A DNA stretch of 64,000 nt, taken from contig VTPC01001059.1 in assembly GCA_011009095.1 (NCBI GenBank), positions 80,042 to 144,041 of the forward strand, read 5' to 3'. This stretch comes from Ignelater luminosus. Taxonomy: Eukaryota > Arthropoda > Insecta > Coleoptera > Elateridae. Below the pieces are notes generated by a model. It was not told the origin of the DNA. It saw nothing but the letters and a program-made list of their open reading frames with translations, and did not search any database. How positions within the stretch are numbered: position 1 is the first letter of the stretch; the number at the start of each line of letters is the position of its first letter. Positions 58,325 to 64,000 of this stretch are shown piece by piece. The position numbers were made by a program, and so were the translations under genes.

Positions 58325-58900
58325 AGTTTCTGAAGACATTAACGTCTTGGTTTTATTAACTGTGTTGGTGCCTATAGATAGTGAAATTTGTTTTCTAAAA
58401 CCATCCCGAGGCAAAGTTGTACAAAAAATTATTTCATTAAAAAGCTCAGACAAATCACTACCAAAATGTAAAGAGTACATTCTTTTTTTAGTGCTTTCAC
58501 GGGTTGTGATGCTGCTTCTGCCTTTTTTAATAAAGAGAAAATTAAGTTTGCCAGAAATTTCAAAAATGTAATGATTTACAGGACTTGGCTAAAGTATTTG
58601 CCAATGAAAATGCTAATAACATATTTCAAGTGGGTGCAGCATGCATTTTGGGTTTATATGGCTCTCCGGCCGAAACTAAAGATTTAAATACCCTGAAGTT
58701 TAATTCTTTTGTAAAAGCAACAGCCAAAAATGCAAGTGTTCTTTTGTCTTCTTTAGCTCCTACATCTGATGCAGCATTTGAACACCTAAAAAGTGTTTAC
58801 CTGCAAATCCAGAGATGGCTAGGGTATAATAGAATTACTGAGAATTGGGGATGTAACTATTCCTGTAACATATTCATCCTAATAACTATGAATTAATTAC
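58325..58900 (+). pseudogene. PIN/XPG-like TE-associated protein, second fragment
   Basis: The plus strand reads VVVSEDINVLVLLTVLVPID, the acidic β-strand motif (ExDxxVLVLL) of PIN/XPG-like nuclease folds. This is followed by SAFTGCDAASAFFNKEKIKF near 58490-58540 in another frame, and DLAKVFANENANNIFQVGAA, LGLYGSPAETKDLNTLKFNS, KATAKNASVLLSSLAPTSDA, HLKSVYLQIQRWLG and ENWGC up to about 58855. It is the same family as 16000-16620 but covers more of the protein. Two or more frameshifts occur (near 58490 and 58575). It abuts the LINE fragment without a visible boundary. Nuclease identity is an inference from the motif. Confidence 0.5.
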
Positions 58901-59451
58901 CAGCTCCGGATAATTTACTGAGAATGCTTCTCCTTTCTTGTGCTTTTGATTGGTAGCTCGTTAAAAGAGTCAAGTTGAGCTGATTCTTCTGATTTATACT
59001 TGGTTTAGCTAACGCTAGTACAGTTGATGCATTTGTCTAGTGTAAGAAGCACGTTTTTAATGAAAGCTTAGTGTCTACTCTCCGAAGGCGGAATGTTTGT
59101 TTTGAAAAAACGTATAGTTCTGCAAGGGCTTTGGCTTCTATTTAGGTTTCTCAACTATCTCATTTTTATTTAAGTTGTTAGAACTTTCCAGGTTTTCAGT
59201 TTTCATTACTTTATTATAAGAATTTTTTATTGCATTTTTAAAATTTTAATATATACTTAAAAGTCAAAGTTTGTTAAAAACTTTGACGGCTTGTACCACA
59301 TTTAGAGACTCCAATTGATAGCAAGAGGTGTTTTTAAAGTTGCAGTGAGTTTACAAGGAAGCCATCTGTTCAGATTTTGTTTATTCCAGTCGGGCACTTT
59401 TCATCTAAACAGAAGACTGTATTTGAGGTCAAGACATTCGAGGTTTTAGAT

Positions 59452-59757
59452 CAGTGATTCTCAGTCCTTTTTTCGTCACGAAACACTTTTAATAATTTAA
59501 AAATTTGGGGGCACACTAACGATAAGAGATTTAAAAAAATTTTACTCAACTAGAATAAAGCTTTGTTTGTGTTAAATCTAGAACCAGTCCAGAACTGTAA
59601 TAGTCATGCGCATTGGTTCAGTCAGTCCCTGCTAGGAAGGTAAAACCAATCGAACTACTTGTCTGACGTCGCTTATGTATGGGTATTCGTAGTGGAGGCA
59701 CATTTCAAAAACTTGCGGCACACTAAAGTGCCGCGGCACAGTGGTTGAGAATCACTG
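59452..59757. mobile_element. hAT-type MITE with perfect 8-bp duplication
   Basis: 306 bp. The ends are CAGTGATTCTCAGTCC on the left and, inverted, CAGTGATTCTCAACC on the right (59743-59757). The 8-bp sequence TTTTAGAT occurs at 59444-59451 and again at 59758-59765, exactly the duplication made by hAT transposases. The right side carries a short palindrome (AGTGCCGCGGCAC). There is no coding capacity; it is a deletion derivative moved in trans. Confidence 0.93.
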
Positions 59758-59765
59758 TTTTAGAT

Positions 59766-62700
59766 AATAGTCATCTTGCTTAACATGGATTTCCATCTAG
59801 TATTTCAGAGGTTTTGGGTGCTTTAACAAGATTTATCTACCCAAAAACAAATTATAAGTTTTCATGGTTTTTTCGTTTGGAAGAAGAAATGAATTTAAAG
59901 GAAACATATTTTCTGAAATTATTGCTATTTAGCGGAGCTAGATTTGAAGATAAGAAACGCTACCGCTTTGTAGAATTGTATACCTTCATTATGAAAGAGG
60001 GGTAGAGGATCATGATGAAAAACAAAAAGAAAAGGTAATTACGGTGATCACATTTCTCACAACCGTTCTACAGTTAAAGTTAACTATACGTAGAAGCTAG
60101 AGTTTATTCTCAATCATACATTAATTAATAGCCGGGTTAATATTAATAATGTCAACAATGACTTTTTAGTACACAAAGATAACACAACATCAAACTGTTT
60201 GCAAAGCAAAAAGGGGAAATGGAGCATTGCTTTGAAATATTTAAAAATTTGATTTGATATTTAACACAAAGTATTACATATTACAAAACGTCATGAAAAA
60301 GTGTTAAATGCGCACTTAAGATAATAAATGACGGTGTGCTAGCGTTTTCTTGGAAAAAGAATGAGATTTAAAGAATATAAATTTTATTTCATACTTTTCA
60401 AACACAATGCATTTTCCATATTTATTTATCCAATCACGCATTGAACACTAACAGACCCTTAAGCAGAAAATAATGAAATTTTTAGAACTGGAAAGCTTAC
60501 AGAAGAACACTTAGAAATGCTCCGACCTGAGCTCTCCACCGGTAATAAAATTCAGGGGACAATAAGTGAAAAGGTCTAAAATTATATTCCGCATCAAGAA
60601 ACGTATAAGAGATGTGGTTCGACTATTGCAGTTTGTGATAGCTACAAAGCTGTCATGATAAAATTGTGTTAGGGGCGCAGACACATTTGGATATAGTAGA
60701 CAGGACGTTTTCGAGCGAGACGGTGGTAAGTAATGAAATTGCCATCGCTCCTGTCAATATTCGTTAACGAAAAAGCATACAAAGTAAAAGACAAGCCACT
60801 TCAAAGTTAACCAAAACATTCGCAAATCAAAATTACAAGATAAAATGAATTCTTGATTTTTAAAACCTCTAAAAGCTTTGTGTTTGCATTTTCTAACAAA
60901 TACCTTCATTCTGTTTCAAACAAACTTAAATAAAAGAAATATAGAATCAACAAATTTCTCAACTTGTACACTAACTTCTAAATTAAATACCAATTGAAAG
61001 TCACTCACCTTCTTACTAAAGAAAATGAATTATTTTCTTTGATCATAAACATTTTATTAAGCACAACACAATAGGAAATTGTTTCTTATTCTATTATTCA
61101 TATGAATTTCTTCTACATCTCAAAAATTGTTTTTGCTGAAATTCTCGTTTTCATTTTATTCCAAAAGAAAATGAAAGCTCGATAATATTTAATATTTAAG
61201 TATTACTTCGAACGGTTTCCCACATCTTACAGTCATGCAAAAAGAAACATTTCCATTGTGTCTTATCTTTTTTAAGCGGGAAGAAAACACGACCGCAACA
61301 AATTTTCACTTTTCATGCCCGGTTTTCTAAATCGCAAAAGAAAGTCCCCGCGTCTCTTACACCATCTTCGCATCTAAATTATCTAACTTCTTACGTATAT
61401 ATCCCCAAGGAACTGTCAGTTAAGACACGCAGAACTTCATCAGAAAGACTCGCTGAGGGTATTATTTGGAAAACTTCCACGCCAATATTTCATTTTTGTT
61501 TGCATTTCGCTTTTCGAATACAATTCAGACGTATTTTATGTGAGCAGTAAGACAAGTACCTACGCCCACACATTTTTCCATGCATTTTTTACAATTGGGT
61601 GCGTTTCTATCTAAAGCAACGTGTTCCTTTTTCTGCCTTATATCCGCTTCCGTTGTTATTATGCTTGCTGGCTTCCCCTATAAAAAACGAAATATTTCTA
61701 GGGAAAGGAATTTGTGTGTGAAATATGTGGGAAATGCAGAATGTACTTCCGTAGGGATCATAAATACTTCATTTAATTTATAAATTTTAGCTGCTTGTAG
61801 TATTTTCTCTTAAAGCAAGTTAAAGTAGGTAAATACTATTTACGCCCTTTTTAGAAATGAAGATTTGTAGAAAGTCCTAAAGTGTAATAATTAAAAGAGG
61901 TCGCCAAACAGAACTTCAAATTGTTTAATGTATAAAAACCAAATTAAATTGGCTATTGTGATGTAACAGTAAGGCAAGTAACAAAAAAGTTTTTTCAGGT
62001 TAATAACATCCATTCTAGGTAGTTTCACTACTCGTTTCTCTGGGAATTTGTTACGGTAAAAACGGGATTTTCTGACCCGTATGCGATAACTTACGTCATC
62101 ATAAAGCGTCTTGTCCAGCTTGGAGGGTCAAAGACGGACAGGTTCGACGATATAGCTAGTTCTCAGCTTACTCACAAAAGAAAAAGTAGGAAAATAGATC
62201 TAATCAATGAGTGCCAACACAGGAATGTCAGTCTAGATAGTGAAGATGACATCATAAACCATCTACTGGGATCCCAAAAGCTTATTAGATTGCTAACAAT
62301 TTTTTCTTGCTTATCAAATGAACTTGTGTGAAACACAGTATACGAAAGCTTTGTTTTTGAGCTTTATAGAATGTGGAAGGTTGGAAAGCTAATAACATTA
62401 AAACGCAAAATATTAGTTATATTGAAAGCAAAATAGTAACGTAATTCAATGTGCAGAACAATAAATGAAACATCAATTACGTCTAATATTCAGCAAAATA
62501 AACGAATATTAATTAATAATATCCGACAAACGTGTCTACATCCTAACGTGACAAATGCTTTACTTATAAAATAATAATAAAGATTAAGAGAAGAAGCTAA
62601 CTAACAACAAAAACTAACTTGAGCAATTTCAAAAAATTGGTTCATTTCCAAAAGAAGACGAACAGAAGTGTTTATGATATTTAAAACTTACGTAACTTAA

Positions 62701-62989
62701 ATGCGCTAAGTAATCCATTTTGTAGTGAGAGCTGGCAACATGGTAATGTGACAGCACTTGCCCTCTCCCCGCTCGCAAGATGTCCGATAGAGTTGTATGC
62801 TGTAGGCTGTATGAAAGATTGTTATAAGATAATAAATGCTATAAAATAAACTATTCTTATAATTAAGAAGCCTCCCCAAACACATTTGTCATTTAGTAAA
62901 AGCACTCTTACACACAGGTTCTAGTTTTAAAATTACAAACAATGGTGCAACTCCTGATAGCTCTTTATGAACCCGTTTTCCATACGAGA
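59766..62989. other. Intergenic, no supported gene
   Basis: About 3.2 kb, AT-rich. Short open stretches (59814-60005, 61580-61783) have no recognised motif. No repeats were noticed. Confidence 0.35.
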
Positions 62990-63222
62990 GGAAAGACCAG
63001 CCTGGAGTCGCGAGGTAATTCCTGGTGGTAACTCTCTTTCTGTCTAAAACAATACTTCGTCGTTCGAAGTCTCACAACGGGACTTAAATTGAGGTAAACA
63101 ACAACAGTCCGTAGTAGTAGGAAGCGAATTTCTACGATAGGCTGTGACGCTGAAGGTGACGTCCCTGCTCGAGCGCCAGAATATGTGACGCGTTGTCTTG
63201 CTGGTGCTCGGGCGCCAGATTT

Positions 63223-64000
63223 TGTAAGGGAGTTTACTTCCCCACCTCGCCCTTAAGTCGGTCGAGCGAGGGCTCACCGGGCAGCTACGATGGAGACCCG
63301 GTGACTTCGGGGGCCGACGGCTGAAAGAGAATGGTCTGCGGTGCTAACAAATAAAAGGCACAATAAACCTAAACAATATTTATTAAGTAGAGGTACCAAA
63401 ATAAACATAAATGTATAAGTAGGTGTTAGAACCACAAAATTAAACACAAAGCTTTATAAGCGCTGATGAAAAGTATAGAGCGGGCGGATGGGACAGAGCA
63501 CCCTGACTCCAGATAGCGGGTCTGGGTATTAAATATCCCCAAGATATTCACTAGTTAGTGAATAGAGTCGTTAGTCGCTAGTGAACTAGAAGAGTTGATT
63601 CAATGCAACCACAACTGCGTTTCGACGATGATGTCAACGTTGATTCCCCACCGAAGGCGGGAGGCTGTTATAAGTCCCTCCAGGGACTTCTTCAGCCTTT
63701 CAGGATGTAAATGTTACTGGTGAGCAAGGCAGAGGATGTTCTTCGTTTGCGTTCATCGGCACTCGACCAACCGTTGGAAGTCTGAATAGAAGTTTAGCAC
63801 TATGTGAACTCGACTGTAGTGACATGAGGAGGGGCTATGGCAGCATGGAGTTGGCGGCGTCCGGTACTGTTGCTGATGTTGATGCTAAGGACGATGATGA
63901 GCTGGGCGGTGTTTGACGGTTGGCGTGATATACTTGAAGTATAATAGGCGGAGCTCGGAGGCGTGGCTTGTTGTGCTGAAGTTGAATTTGTTGTAAAAGG
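63223..64000 (-). mobile_element. Probable LTR, incomplete at window end
   Basis: Read on the minus strand there is a TATAAA (63453-63458), then about 70 bases later AATAAA (63379-63384), and the block ends CCCTTACA at 63223. Directly after it comes TGGCGCCCGAGCACC (63217 downward), which looks like a tRNA primer-binding site of an LTR retrotransposon. The order promoter, polyadenylation signal, terminal CA, primer site fits a 5' LTR. GC content is clearly above the flanks. The upstream LTR border lies outside the window, and no gag or pol was recognised at lower coordinates. A similar sequence, TGGCGCTCGAGCA, recurs at about 63162-63174. Confidence 0.45.

Overview
This is AT-rich eukaryotic DNA with short spliceosomal introns, many intron-less broken transposase genes and no bacterial-style gene packing. 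The transposon families (rosa-like DD41D mariner, P element with a THAP domain, ZBED5-like and CGGBP1-like hAT, Tigger/pogo, RTE-like LINE, gypsy-like LTR element) and a tandem cluster of clip-less S1 serine protease homologues point to an insect, perhaps a beetle. The order is an inference and weakly held.

Layout. 1-8.3 kb: an old hAT-like element (about 0.8-7.4 kb) carries an IS630/Tc1/mariner element (3289-7023), which itself carries a younger DD41D mariner (5359-6671). 8.76-13.2 kb: three tandem copies of a serine-protease-like gene on the minus strand, the only region that looks like host coding sequence. The distal copy is a pseudogene; the other two have open frames across two tiny introns but have lost the catalytic serine. 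15.5-17.0 kb: an unclassified DNA element with inverted repeats of about 330 bp, a 6-bp target duplication and remnants of a PIN/XPG-like protein. 18.26-18.68 kb: a LINE 3' tail. 20.6-21.8 kb: two related short MITEs. 22.4-23.4 kb: a LINE fragment.

23.4-30.9 kb: a second, truncated copy of the hAT-like repeat, split by a 6.7-kb P element (23661-30403) with perfect 27-bp terminal repeats and a nearly complete THAP transposase broken by two frameshifts. The two hAT copies act as empty-site controls for each other's insertions. 31.0-31.9 kb: gypsy-type pol remnant. 32.1-33.4 kb: one repeat in three copies, one inverted. 36.1-38.4 kb: a fold-back element with a MITE nested in one arm. 38.5-40.9 kb: ZBED5-like hAT pseudogene. 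40.9-41.1 kb: tRNA-like hairpin. 41.3-42.3 kb: pogo/Tigger pseudogene. 46.0-49.8 kb: RTE-like LINE interrupted by a deleted mariner. 49.97-50.5 kb: long-TIR MITE. 56.6-58.3 kb: another LINE (ORF1 and endonuclease). 58.3-58.9 kb: a second PIN/XPG-like fragment. 59.45-59.76 kb: hAT MITE with a perfect 8-bp duplication. The last 800 bases look like an LTR on the minus strand running out of the window.

The genes do not form a pathway. What the window records is layered transposition, in which nesting and duplicated flanks give relative ages, beside a small diverging serine protease homologue family. No rRNA gene, CRISPR array, operon or intact functional tRNA gene was seen.
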